A stretch of DNA of 64,000 bases from Pseudomonas aylmerensis (GTDB taxonomy: Bacteria; Pseudomonadota; Gammaproteobacteria; Pseudomonadales; Pseudomonadaceae). Positions 57,401 to 64,000 of this stretch are shown here, piece after piece (position 1 is the first letter of the stretch; every line of letters begins with the position of its first letter). Below the pieces are notes generated by a model. The model was not told the origin of the DNA, searched no databases, and saw only the letters and a list, made by a program, of their open reading frames with translations. The DNA is taken from contig NZ_MAUE01000047.1 of the NCBI RefSeq assembly GCF_001702265.1, positions 1 through 64,000 on the forward strand. The letters run 5' to 3'. Both the position numbers and the translations under genes were made by a program.

Positions 57401-58702
57401 CGCTTCCGACCACTCCTGGGCGCTGACCTCGGCGATGATCTGCTGGGCCAGCACGTCCAGCGGCGCCACGGGAATGTGCAACGTGTCGAGTTCACCCCGG
57501 CGTACGCAGTCGAGCAGGGCGGCGCATTCGATCAGGTCATCGCGGGTGGTGGCGAACAGACGGCCCTTGGGCGTACCGCCAACCTGGTGGCCGGAGCGCC
57601 CGACCCGTTGCAGAAAGCCGTTGATGGACCCTGGCGAGCCGATCTGACACACCAGGTCGACGTCACCGATATCAATCCCCAGCTCCAGCGAGGCGGTGGC
57701 GATCAGCACTTGCAGCGCGCCGGCCTTGAGCCGTTGCTCGGCGTCCAGGCGCAGTTCCTTGGCCAGGCTGCCGTGGTGGGCGGCGACGGCATTCTTGCCC
57801 AGGCGTTCGCTCAAGTGCCGGGCCAGGCGTTCGGCCAGGCGCCGGGTGTTGACGAAAATCAGCGTGGTGCGGTGTTCGCGGGCCAGCGCAGCGAGGCGAT
57901 CGTAGACCAGCTCCCAGACATCATTGGCCATCACTGCCGACAGCGGCACCGGCGGCACTTCGATATCCAGGTCGCGGGGGCGGGCATGGCCGATGTCGAC
58001 GATGTCGCACGAGCGGCCCGTGCCGACCAGAAAGCGCGACACGGCCTCGATAGGCTTCTGCGTGGCCGACAGGCCGATGCGGGTCAGCGGTTCGCCGCAT
58101 AAACCCTGCAGGCGCTCCAGGCTCAAGGCCAGGTGACTACCGCGCTTGCCGGCGGCGATCGCGTGGATTTCATCAACGATCACCGTGCGCGTGCTGGCCA
58201 GCATTTGCCGGCCGGAGTCGGAGCCCAGCAGCACGTAGAGCGATTCCGGGGTGGTCACCAGGATATGCGGCGGGCGCTTGCGCATCAGCGCCCGGTCTTT
58301 TTGCGGGGTGTCGCCGGTGCGTACGGCGGTGCGGATCACCAGCGGCGGCAAGTCCATGGCCTGCAGGTGCTCGGTGATCCCGGCGAGCGGGGTTTGCAGG
58401 TTGATCTGGATATCGTTGGACAGCGCCTTGAGCGGCGACACGTACACCACCAGCGTTTCGTCCGGCAGTTGCCCGCCGTGGGCCAGGCCCTGATGGACGA
58501 GGTCGTCCAGCACCGCCAGGAACGCGGTCAGCGTCTTGCCCGAGCCGGTGGGGGCGGCGATCAGGGTCGAGCGGCGTTGACGGATCAGCGGCCATGCCTG
58601 GGCCTGCGCGCTGGTCACCGAAGGGAAGGTGCTGCGGAACCAGGTGCTGACGGCGGGGTGGAAGCCGTCCAATACCGTGTCCGTTGATTCGGGAAGGTTC
58701 AT
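54455..58702 (-). CDS. lhr: Lhr-type DEAD/DEAH-box ATP-dependent helicase (full-length)
   Basis: A 1415-residue superfamily 2 helicase of the Lhr (large helicase-related) group. The N-terminal core has Walker A APTGSGKT (50-57), VDEIHAI (motif II, DEIH), LSATQKP (motif III), FVNTRRLAERL (motif IV) and QRVGRSGH (motif VI). A long C-terminal half follows, as in bacterial Lhr proteins of about 1400-1550 residues that unwind DNA and DNA-RNA hybrids in repair. The ATG at 58702 is preferred over an in-frame TTG at 58717. Confidence 0.94.
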   Translation of the reverse strand: MNLPESTDTVLDGFHPAVSTWFRSTFPSVTSAQAQAWPLIRQRRSTLIAAPTGSGKTLTAFLAVLDDLVHQGLAHGGQLPDETLVVYVSPLKALSNDIQINLQTPLAGITEHLQAMDLPPLVIRTAVRTGDTPQKDRALMRKRPPHILVTTPESLYVLLGSDSGRQMLASTRTVIVDEIHAIAAGKRGSHLALSLERLQGLCGEPLTRIGLSATQKPIEAVSRFLVGTGRSCDIVDIGHARPRDLDIEVPPVPLSAVMANDVWELVYDRLAALAREHRTTLIFVNTRRLAERLARHLSERLGKNAVAAHHGSLAKELRLDAEQRLKAGALQVLIATASLELGIDIGDVDLVCQIGSPGSINGFLQRVGRSGHQVGGTPKGRLFATTRDDLIECAALLDCVRRGELDTLHIPVAPLDVLAQQIIAEVSAQEWSEAALLTLIRRAAPYAALDERHYQALLQMLADGYNGRQGIRSAYLHRDAVTHTLRGRRGARLTAVTSGGTIPDNADYSVLLEPQSLNIGSVNEDFAVESIAGDIFQLGNTSYRILRVEAGKVRVEDAHGQPPTIPFWLGEAPGRSQELSAAVARLQGQLDSLLSASPGNLQPAQDWLTDTLGLNRASAEQILDYLARARLALSALPSQDTLIMERFFDESGGTQLIIHTPFGSRINRAWGLALRKRFCRTFNFELQAAASENAIVLSLSTSHSFELDEVWRYLNSHSAEHLLIQAVLDAPLFGVRWRWNAGVALALPRYTGGRKVAPQIQRMKSEDLIASVFPDQIACLENLAGEREVPAHPLVEQTLDDCLHEAMDGDGWLALLRRMEGGDVRLISRDLPAPSPMAAEILSARPYTFLDDAPLEERRTQAVLNRRWSDPQSTDDLGALDADAIAGVREEAWPAPHNLDEMHEALMSLACIAAHEVTPQWAEWLHALAKGGRASALHNGLWVAVERLSCLQAIYPNGLPLLPGFDELWTYDEALVEVLRARLGGFGPLTLIEIAAPLALPEADVTQALARLEQEGYVLRGRFSPGADAEQWCERHLLARIHRYTVKRLRREIEPVALQDFMRFLFDWQHLSESTRGQGSAMLAQIVGQFEGYAAATSAWDTDLLSARLKDYSSTWLDELCRSGKLVWTRLSNKASAIALRSTPVVLLPRSQVPLWSGLTEPTDSTTLSPKAQKVHLALREHGALFFDELVHEAHLLRSELEGALQELVGAGLVNADSFAGLRALTTPASKRQARSSRRGRGAFVGGMDDAGRWALIRRPATAAGAHSAETLEHVAMTLLRRYGVVFWRLLEREADWLPSWRELLRTFHRLEARGEIRGGRFVSGLAGEQFALPEAIPLLREVRRRPHDGSLIAVCGADPLNLVGTLLPGSKVPAVSGNRIVYRDGLPAAVMVAGKQQVLLEVDPQAVQEKLIRH

Positions 58703-58868
58703 GACTCTTATATGCAACCCATGAGGTCAAGTTGCAACCCCCGCACTTTATCCGTGACGGTTGCGCTACAAACCCGCAAAATGCAACGATTCTGGAATAC
58801 ACCTACGGCTGGCTCACGGGCCTGCCGACAATAACCATCGTTCCAAACAGACCGGGCCTGCTCAATCT

Positions 58869-59753
58869 ATGCGAATGCGCCTTATGTTACTGGGCGGCGG
58901 GAATGCCCTCGGGCAGGCGCTGATTCGCCTCGGTGCAGAGGAAGACATTGGTTTCCTCGCACCCAAACCGCCCACCGACGGCTGGGATGCCGCAAGCCTC
59001 ACCCAATTGCTCGACGACACCCGTCCCGATGCGTTGATCAACCTCGCCTACTATTTCGACTGGTTCCAGGCCGAGGCTGTCAGCGAAACCCGCCTGGCTG
59101 CCCAGGAGTTCGCCATCGAACGCCTGGCCGAACTGTGCCAGCACCACAACATCACCTTGCTGCAACCGTCCAGCTACCGCGTGTTCGATGGCTCCCGCGC
59201 CACCGCCTACAGCGAAAAAGACGAGCCGGTGCCCTTGGGCCTGCGCGGCCAGGCGCTGTGGCGTATCGAGCAAAGTGTGCGCGCCACGTGCCCGCAACAT
59301 GTGCTGCTGCGCTTTGGCTGGCTGCTGGATGACAGCATCGACGGCACGCTCGGGCGCTTCCTCGCGCGGGCCGAGAAGCCGGATGAATTGCTGATGGCAG
59401 ATGACCGTCGCGGCAACCCGACGCCGGTGGACGACGCCGCGCGGGTGATCATCTCGGTGCTCAAGCAACTCGATTGTGCCGCGCCGCTGTGGGGCACTTA
59501 CCACTACGCCGGGCATGAGGCGACCACGCCGCTGGCCCTGGGCCAGGCGATCCTGACCGAGGCGCGCAATTTCCACCCGCTGGCTATCGAGGCGCCCACC
59601 GCCCAGGCCCACGCGGCCCGGCCGGATGCCGGCGACGAACCGCAGCACGCGGTGCTCGCCTGCAAGAAAATCCTCCACACCTTCGGCATCAAGCCACGGG
59701 CGTGGCGGGCGGGGTTGCCGGCGTTGCTGGATCGGTTCTACCGGCACGGCTGA
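58869..59753 (+). CDS. RmlD-like sugar-nucleotide reductase (SDR superfamily)
   Basis: A 294-residue extended short-chain dehydrogenase-like protein. The N-terminal strand-turn MRMRLMLLGGGNALGQAL resembles a Rossmann GxxGxxG loop, and PSSYRVFDG (about 94-102) matches the RmlD family S/T-YVFDG segment, but the usual catalytic Y-x3-K is not evident. RmlD makes dTDP-rhamnose; this stand-alone member may have another substrate. The first methionine at 58869 is chosen because earlier in-frame starts would encode a low-complexity extension overlapping the lhr promoter region. It is divergent from lhr. Confidence 0.82.
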   Translation: MRMRLMLLGGGNALGQALIRLGAEEDIGFLAPKPPTDGWDAASLTQLLDDTRPDALINLAYYFDWFQAEAVSETRLAAQEFAIERLAELCQHHNITLLQPSSYRVFDGSRATAYSEKDEPVPLGLRGQALWRIEQSVRATCPQHVLLRFGWLLDDSIDGTLGRFLARAEKPDELLMADDRRGNPTPVDDAARVIISVLKQLDCAAPLWGTYHYAGHEATTPLALGQAILTEARNFHPLAIEAPTAQAHAARPDAGDEPQHAVLACKKILHTFGIKPRAWRAGLPALLDRFYRHG

Positions 59754-59771
59754 CCCAACCCCAAAACCAAC

Positions 59772-59889
59772 GTGGGAGCGGGCGGGTGTGGGAGCCGGGC
59801 TTGCCCGCGATAGCATCGCCTCGGTCTGTCAGTTGCACCGAGGCGATGCTATCGCAGGCAAGCCAGCTCCTGCACCCGCCCGCTCCCAC
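59772..59889. repeat. Nested REPIN with 17-bp perfect outer repeat
   Basis: GTGGGAGCGGGCGGGTG (59772) pairs perfectly with CACCCGCCCGCTCCCAC (59873-59889), and inside it CGATAGCATCGCCTCGGT pairs perfectly with ACCGAGGCGATGCTATCG. The whole 118 bp can fold as one very long hairpin. It lies between convergent genes and probably ends both transcripts. Confidence 0.88.
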
Positions 59890-59919
59890 ATAGGTTATGC
59901 AGCGTGAGTGGAACCTGGG

Positions 59920-60618
59920 TTAGAACTTGTAGCCGATGCCCACCATGTACACCATCGGGTCCACATCAACGTTTACCTTGGCGCGAGTGCCAGGTGCCAC
60001 GGCGTTGTTTTCCACGGTCGCCTTGGTGCTGATGTCGATGTAGCGCGCCTGGGCGTTGATCATCCACTTGTCGTTGATCATGTAGTCCGCGCCGATCTGC
60101 GCCGCCCAGCCCCAGGAGTTCTCGGCCTTGAAGTTGCTGAAGCCTTCGCCCTGTGCGCGGCTGCCGACGTGTTCGTCGTAGATCCAGGTGTAGTTGATAC
60201 CGGCGCCCACATACGGTTGGAACGCAGACTTGTTGTCCAGCGGGTAGTACACGACGCTCAGGGTCGGCGGCAGGTGTTTGAGGGTGCCGAGCTTGCCGTT
60301 GGCCGGGCTCAGGGCGGTGCCTTTGATCTTCACGTCGTGCTCGAACGGGGTGGCCGCCAGCAGCTCGATGCCCACGTGGTTGGTCAGCATGTAGGCAAAG
60401 TTCAAGCCCAGCTGGGTGTCGCTGCTCATGGTCGCCTTGCCGCCCAGGTTGGCGCCCGCCAATGGACCCTGGTCAACCTTCACGTGACCGCTGTCGGCTT
60501 TCGGGTTCACGGTGATTGCACCGGCGCGCACCAGAATATCGCCCGCTTCGTGAGCGTGGACGACCGGGGCGGCGAGGGCGAGCGCGAAGAGGGACGCGCC
60601 GAGCAGAGACTTGTTCAT
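59920..60618 (-). CDS. oprG: Outer membrane protein OprG/OmpW
   Basis: A 232-residue OmpW-family eight-stranded beta-barrel that passes small hydrophobic or amino-acid molecules; P. aeruginosa OprG has the same length. A signal peptide (about 1-22, ending VHA) precedes the mature part, and the protein ends in Phe (IGYKF), the signal for outer-membrane assembly. It is the last gene of the zinc-type cluster and has its own upstream region with a candidate Anr site. Confidence 0.93.
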   Translation of the reverse strand: MNKSLLGASLFALALAAPVVHAHEAGDILVRAGAITVNPKADSGHVKVDQGPLAGANLGGKATMSSDTQLGLNFAYMLTNHVGIELLAATPFEHDVKIKGTALSPANGKLGTLKHLPPTLSVVYYPLDNKSAFQPYVGAGINYTWIYDEHVGSRAQGEGFSNFKAENSWGWAAQIGADYMINDKWMINAQARYIDISTKATVENNAVAPGTRAKVNVDVDPMVYMVGIGYKF

Positions 60619-60660
60619 GGGAGCTCCAAAAGGACGTTTAAAAGTTGTACGTCCAATGGT

Positions 60661-60683
60661 AAAGATCGTTCCGCTCGATCTTT
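60661..60683 (-). terminator. Hairpin between DUF3299 gene and oprG
   Basis: An 8-bp perfect stem (AAAGATCG with CGATCTTT) with a seven-base loop lies after the DUF3299 stop. There is no long T tract on the minus strand, so termination is doubtful; the hairpin also lies between the Anr-like box and the -10 element of oprG. Confidence 0.4.
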
Positions 60684-60696
60684 TGACTCAGCTCAA
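60683..60696 (-). promoter_or_regulatory. Candidate Anr/FNR box of oprG
   Basis: TTGACTCAGCTCAA differs from TTGATNNNNATCAA at two inner positions. Its centre is 31 bp upstream of a TACCAT -10-like element (60656-60661), the spacing of class II FNR promoters. Confidence 0.5.
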
Positions 60697-60713
60697 TGAA
60701 AGGTCGATCAGCG

Positions 60714-61226
60714 CTATTGCGGCAGTTCGTAGATGTAAATCTTCTCGGCGTCCATCTGGTAACCGGCGTCGGCCAGCTCGCTGGTGGACGGTTTGACCTG
60801 CATCGCGCCTTCGATCCAGTACGGCTGGTACAGCTCATCGAGCTTCACGCCGACTTCGCTTTTCACATGCACGATCTGGTTCGACGGCGGCGGCGGTACA
60901 TGGATGCACGCGCCGAAATACGGCACCAGCAAGAACTCGGTGGTGCGGCCTGCTTCGCTGACTTCCAGCGGCACGATATACCCCGGCAGACGAATATGCT
61001 GGCCATCGAGGCCCTGTACCACCGGCGCGTGGGGCATTTCCTGCTTGGCCGCTGGCGCCGACTCCAGCGCGTCGGCCATCCCGGACAAGTTGTGCAGCGG
61101 CTGCATGTTCGGTATTTCCGGTTCGGCATCCGGCGGGATCAGCTCCGACCAGGTCAGCTCTTTAGGCTCATCGGCCCAGGCCGGCAGGGCCATCAGCAGA
61201 AACAGTGCAAACAGGACGCGACGCAT
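60714..61226 (-). CDS. DUF3299 family periplasmic protein
   Basis: A 170-residue secreted protein with a signal peptide (about 1-18, MRRVLFALFLLMALPAWA). The domain around 72-125 has the pair Cys107 and His109 in YFGACIHVPPPP, which could bind metal. The start at 61226 has AGGAAGG 8 bp upstream, which itself overlaps an earlier in-frame ATG. It lies 11 bp after the permease gene, so it belongs to the ABC operon. In P. aeruginosa the equivalent PA4066 is in the zinc-responsive PA4063-PA4066 set, as I recall. Confidence 0.88.
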   Translation of the reverse strand: MRRVLFALFLLMALPAWADEPKELTWSELIPPDAEPEIPNMQPLHNLSGMADALESAPAAKQEMPHAPVVQGLDGQHIRLPGYIVPLEVSEAGRTTEFLLVPYFGACIHVPPPPSNQIVHVKSEVGVKLDELYQPYWIEGAMQVKPSTSELADAGYQMDAEKIYIYELPQ

Positions 61227-61237
61227 CAAAGCCTTCC

Positions 61238-62503
61238 TCATAAACGTATGGACAGGCCATCGGCCAGGGATTGTCGATAGGCGCGCCACGCGGGCACGCT
61301 GCCCATCAACAGCGCTGCGCCGAGGATACCGGCCAGCAGCGTCCATTCATATTCGCTCGGCCACGACATCGGCAGGTCCAGGCCGTAATTGGCCTGCAGA
61401 TACCCGCGCGACGCGGCGATGCACACGTACAGCAGGCCGACCCCCGCGATCACGCCGGACAACGCCAGCGCGAAGGCTTCGAAGATCAGCAAGGTCGCGA
61501 TATGCCAGGGCCGTGCGCCCACCGAACGCAGGATCGCCATTTCGCGGCGGCGTTCGTTGAGGCTGGTGAGGATCGCCGTGAGCATGCCGATCAGCCCGGT
61601 CAGCACCACGAACAGCGAGATCACGAACAAGGCTTTTTCGGCGGTGCCCATCATGCTCCACAGCTCCTGCAGCGCCACGCCCGGCAGGATCGCCAACATC
61701 GGCTCGCCACGGAACTCGTTGATCTCGCGTTGCAGCGCGAAGGTGGAAATCTTGTTGTTCAGGCCGAGCATGAACGCGGTGATGGCCTGCGGGGTGAGGT
61801 CCATGTTGCGCGCCTGGTCGGCGCTGATGCGGCCTTTGCCCTGGGCGGGCACGCCGTTGTGCCAGTCGATGTGGATCGCTTCCATGCCGCCCAGGCTGAT
61901 ATGCAGCGTGCGGTCCACCGGTGTGCCGGTGCGCTTGAGGATGCCGACCACGGTGAACGGCTTGTCATCGTGCTTCACCAGGCTGACCACCGCCACGCCG
62001 TGGGCCAGTACCAGCTTGTCGCCGAGCTTGTAATGCAGCGCATCGGCGACTTCGGCGCCGAGCACCACCTCGAACGGGTCAGTGGCGAAGGCGCGGCCGC
62101 TGGCCAGTTCGAGGTTCTGCTTGCGGCCGTACTGGTAGTGCTCGAAGTAGGATTCGTTGGTGCCCATCACGCGGTAGCCGCGGTGGGAGTCGCCCAGGGA
62201 AATCGGGATGGCCCATTTCACCTGGGGGCTGGCGGCGAAGTGTTCGTAGCTGTCCCAGCGGATGTTGTTGGTGGCGTTGCCGATGCGAAACACCGAGTAC
62301 AGCAGCAGGTTGACCGAGCCGGAGCGCGCGCCGACGATCAGGTCGGTGCCGCTGATGGTGCTGGCAAAGCTGTTGCGCGCCTCAACGCGCACGCGTTCCA
62401 CCGCCAGCAGCAGGCACACCGACAAGGCGATGGCGAAGGCGGTGAGGATCGCGGTAAAGCGGCGGTTCGCCAGGCTGGCCATGGCTAGACGGAACAAATA
62501 CAT
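61238..62503 (-). CDS. ABC transporter permease (MacB/FtsX-like)
   Basis: A 421-residue permease with the type VII (mechanotransmission) topology: one N-terminal span (about 15-37), a large periplasmic domain (MacB_PCD type) and three C-terminal spans (about 283-405). Such transporters move lipoproteins, peptides or other periplasmic cargo rather than import ions. The start MYLFRLAMASLANRR is 1 bp after the ATPase stop, so the two are coupled. The cargo is unknown; its zinc link is inferred from the neighbours. Confidence 0.9.
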   Translation of the reverse strand: MYLFRLAMASLANRRFTAILTAFAIALSVCLLLAVERVRVEARNSFASTISGTDLIVGARSGSVNLLLYSVFRIGNATNNIRWDSYEHFAASPQVKWAIPISLGDSHRGYRVMGTNESYFEHYQYGRKQNLELASGRAFATDPFEVVLGAEVADALHYKLGDKLVLAHGVAVVSLVKHDDKPFTVVGILKRTGTPVDRTLHISLGGMEAIHIDWHNGVPAQGKGRISADQARNMDLTPQAITAFMLGLNNKISTFALQREINEFRGEPMLAILPGVALQELWSMMGTAEKALFVISLFVVLTGLIGMLTAILTSLNERRREMAILRSVGARPWHIATLLIFEAFALALSGVIAGVGLLYVCIAASRGYLQANYGLDLPMSWPSEYEWTLLAGILGAALLMGSVPAWRAYRQSLADGLSIRL

Positions 62504-62504
62504 C

Positions 62505-63215
62505 TCAAACCTCTGCGGGCGTGGCGGCGCGATTGAGTTCGGCCAGCGACAGGTTGCGGTCGAACAGCGGCGCCAGGCTCTGGTCATGGCTGACAAACAA
62601 CAGGCTGGCACCGGCCTCGCGGCATTCGGCGAACAGCAACTGGATGAAGGCTTCGCGGGCGTCGTAGTCCAGGGCCGAGGTGGGCTCGTCGGCGATCACC
62701 AATTCTGGCTGGCCGATCAACGCACGCGCGGCGGCAACCCGTTGTTGCTGGCCGATCGACAGCGAGTCGGCGCGGCGCTCCAGCAAGTCCCGGTCCTTCA
62801 AGCCCAGGTGCGCGAGCAGGGTGGCAGCGGCCTGGTCGACACTGCCGTGGCGCTGGATCGCCCGCTGCGCACGCAGCTTGGAAAAGTGGCAGGGCAGCTC
62901 GACGTTTTCGCGCACCGACAGGAACGGCAGCAAGTTGAACTGCTGGAAGATGTAGCCGGTGTGGTCGACGCGAAAGCGGTCGCGGGCGCCGGCCGAGAGT
63001 TCGGTCAGCTCCTGGCCGAGCAGGCGAATGCTGCCGCGGCTGGGCTTCTGCACGCCGCCGAGCAGGCCGAGCAAGGTGGTTTTGCCACTGCCGCTCGGGC
63101 CCTTGAGAAACAGGGTTTCCCCTGCTTCCAGGCGGAACGCGGGGATGTCCAGCAACTGTGGGTGGCCGGGCCAGTTGAAGCCCAGGTCAGACAGTTCGAT
63201 TAACGCTTGGGTCAT
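62505..63215 (-). CDS. ABC transporter ATP-binding protein (LolD/MacB-like)
   Basis: A 236-residue ATPase: Walker A GPSGSGKT (39-46), Q-loop FQQFNLLPFLSVREN, the ABC signature LSIGQQQRV (the usual LSGGQ is LSIGQ here) and Walker B LVIADEPTSALD with switch His in FVSHD. It belongs to the MacB/LolD group that works with FtsX-like permeases. It is separated from the upstream DUF2796 gene by a REPIN but directly coupled to the permease. Confidence 0.93.
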   Translation of the reverse strand: MTQALIELSDLGFNWPGHPQLLDIPAFRLEAGETLFLKGPSGSGKTTLLGLLGGVQKPSRGSIRLLGQELTELSAGARDRFRVDHTGYIFQQFNLLPFLSVRENVELPCHFSKLRAQRAIQRHGSVDQAAATLLAHLGLKDRDLLERRADSLSIGQQQRVAAARALIGQPELVIADEPTSALDYDAREAFIQLLFAECREAGASLLFVSHDQSLAPLFDRNLSLAELNRAATPAEV

Positions 63216-63261
63216 GGGGAGTCAGTGGTCTGGTTTGATTTGGATGATGACACCGATCGAG

Positions 63262-63347
63262 TGTGGGAGCTGGCTTGCCTGCGATTCAAGCGACGCGGTG
63301 TGGCAGAAACACCGCGTCGATGCTATCGCAGGCAAGCCAGCTTCCAC
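63262..63347. repeat. REPIN between DUF2796 and ABC ATPase genes
   Basis: TGTGGGAGCTGGCTTGCCTGC and GCAGGCAAGCCAGCTTCCAC are inverted REP arms, with a perfect inner inverted repeat CGACGCGGTGT/ACACCGCGTCG. It interrupts an otherwise co-directional cluster. Confidence 0.88.
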
Positions 63348-63365
63348 CTTGACTGAGGCATGAAC

Positions 63366-63968
63366 TCAAAATTTCAGGGTAGCTGCCTGTGCCGTCGCTT
63401 CCACACCTTGCTGGCCGCTCGGGCCGATCAGTTGTACCTGGATTTTCTGCGTGGCAGGGAAAGTCTTGAACACCTGGCTCAGGTCCAGGTTGCTCAGGGC
63501 TGTCGGCGTGGCGCAGGTGAATTGGTAATGCGCGTGGATTTCGCTGTGGTCGTGATGATGCTCGTGGGCGCCGTCTTTGGCGTCGTGATCGTCATCATCA
63601 TCGTCGTGGTCAACTTCGGGCTTGTCGCCGAACAGTGGGCTGTTGAGTTCCTGGGTGCTCACGACGCAACCGGCACTTTTGGGCAGGTTGAACAGGGCGA
63701 CAGGGTTTTCCAGCTGCTTGCGTGCAGCGGCGACCTTGGCCTTGTCTGCAGCGGTGGTGGCCAGGTGTTCGAAGCCCACCAGGTTCATCGCCGGGCTGTC
63801 CAGCTCAAGCTCCAGGGCCTGGCCGTCGAGTACGGCATTGAGGCGACCGACGCCGTGTTCGTGGGCACCCAGGCTACCGTGCTCGTGTTCATGGTCGTGC
63901 TCGTCGGCAGCATGGGCGATGGCGAGTGGCAACAGGGCAAACGGCAAAGCAAGCAGCAGACGGCGCAT
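63366..63968 (-). CDS. His-rich periplasmic zinc-binding protein (DUF2796, ZrgA-like)
   Basis: A 200-residue secreted protein of the DUF2796 family. The signal peptide (about 1-21) is followed by a His/Asp/Glu-rich stretch (22-38), and a second stretch of Asp and His (120-147) lies in the middle, both suited to bind zinc. The Vibrio relative ZrgA aids zinc uptake, and P. aeruginosa PA4063 is strongly induced by zinc shortage, as I recall. The start at 63968 has GGAG 8 bp upstream; a start six codons earlier is possible. Confidence 0.9.
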   Translation of the reverse strand: MRRLLLALPFALLPLAIAHAADEHDHEHEHGSLGAHEHGVGRLNAVLDGQALELELDSPAMNLVGFEHLATTAADKAKVAAARKQLENPVALFNLPKSAGCVVSTQELNSPLFGDKPEVDHDDDDDDHDAKDGAHEHHHDHSEIHAHYQFTCATPTALSNLDLSQVFKTFPATQKIQVQLIGPSGQQGVEATAQAATLKF

Positions 63969-64000
63969 GAGAAGGCTCCAGAACATGAAAGTTTTGTTAT

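Noticed and set aside
54881..58102. A 1073-codon plus-strand open frame opposite lhr
   Set aside because: The minus-strand helicase motifs are complete, and the plus frame shows only Arg/Gln/Ala-rich sequence typical of shadows.

Overview
The window is a stretch of chromosome from a Pseudomonas, most likely of the P. fluorescens group. The gene order (5S rRNA, birA, coaX, SPOR protein, tRNA-Tyr/Gly/Thr/Trp, secE-nusG, rplKAJL-rpoBC, str, S10, spc and alpha operons, katA, ferritin, uvrA, MFS, ssb) is the Pseudomonas order as I know it from P. aeruginosa. The intergenic repeats (core like GTGGGAGCGGGCTTGCTCGC) are the REP/REPIN elements typical of fluorescent pseudomonads. No phage, insertion sequence, integrase or CRISPR array is visible.

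Region 1 (1-33.6 kb) is the information-processing core. It starts in the 23S-5S spacer of an rRNA operon, then carries birA and coaX, four tRNA genes, secE-nusG and the ribosomal protein/RNA polymerase superoperon through rplQ. Sequence-level signals include a set of sigma70 promoters with exact 16-17 bp spacers and GC-rich discriminators (tRNA-Tyr, tRNA-Trp/secE, rpsL, rpsJ, rpsH, rpsM), candidate L1 and L10 feedback sites, and terminators after the rRNA, tRNA-Thr, nusG, tuf and rplQ genes. Two features stand out: tufB is absent from the tRNA-Thr/tRNA-Trp interval, and a terminator-promoter block sits between rpsN and rpsH.

Region 2 (33.7-40.9 kb) is a stress and repair block: catalase katA, a ferritin of the bacterioferritin family lacking the heme methionine, uvrA with a LexA box, a YajR-type MFS transporter and ssb.

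Region 3 (40.9-59.8 kb) is more variable. It holds a LysR regulator divergent from trans-aconitate methyltransferase (tam), a cysteine hydrolase divergent from a GlxA-type regulator, a DUF3182 (ATP-grasp-like) gene overlapping an alpha/beta hydrolase, and a tightly overlapping DUF72-ybhP-clsB-ybhN operon linked to membrane lipids. It continues with an MFS exporter, a YbiO-like MscS channel, a large Lhr-type helicase and an RmlD-like reductase. REPINs sit between many of these genes, including a tandem array of 128-bp units at 50.4-50.9 kb.

Region 4 (59.8-64 kb, minus strand) matches the zinc-responsive PA4063-PA4067 locus of P. aeruginosa: a His-rich periplasmic DUF2796 protein, an ABC ATPase and MacB/FtsX-like permease, a DUF3299 lipo- or periplasmic protein, and OprG/OmpW with a candidate Anr site. 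This locus and the DUF3182-hydrolase pair are the best candidates for incompletely described systems.
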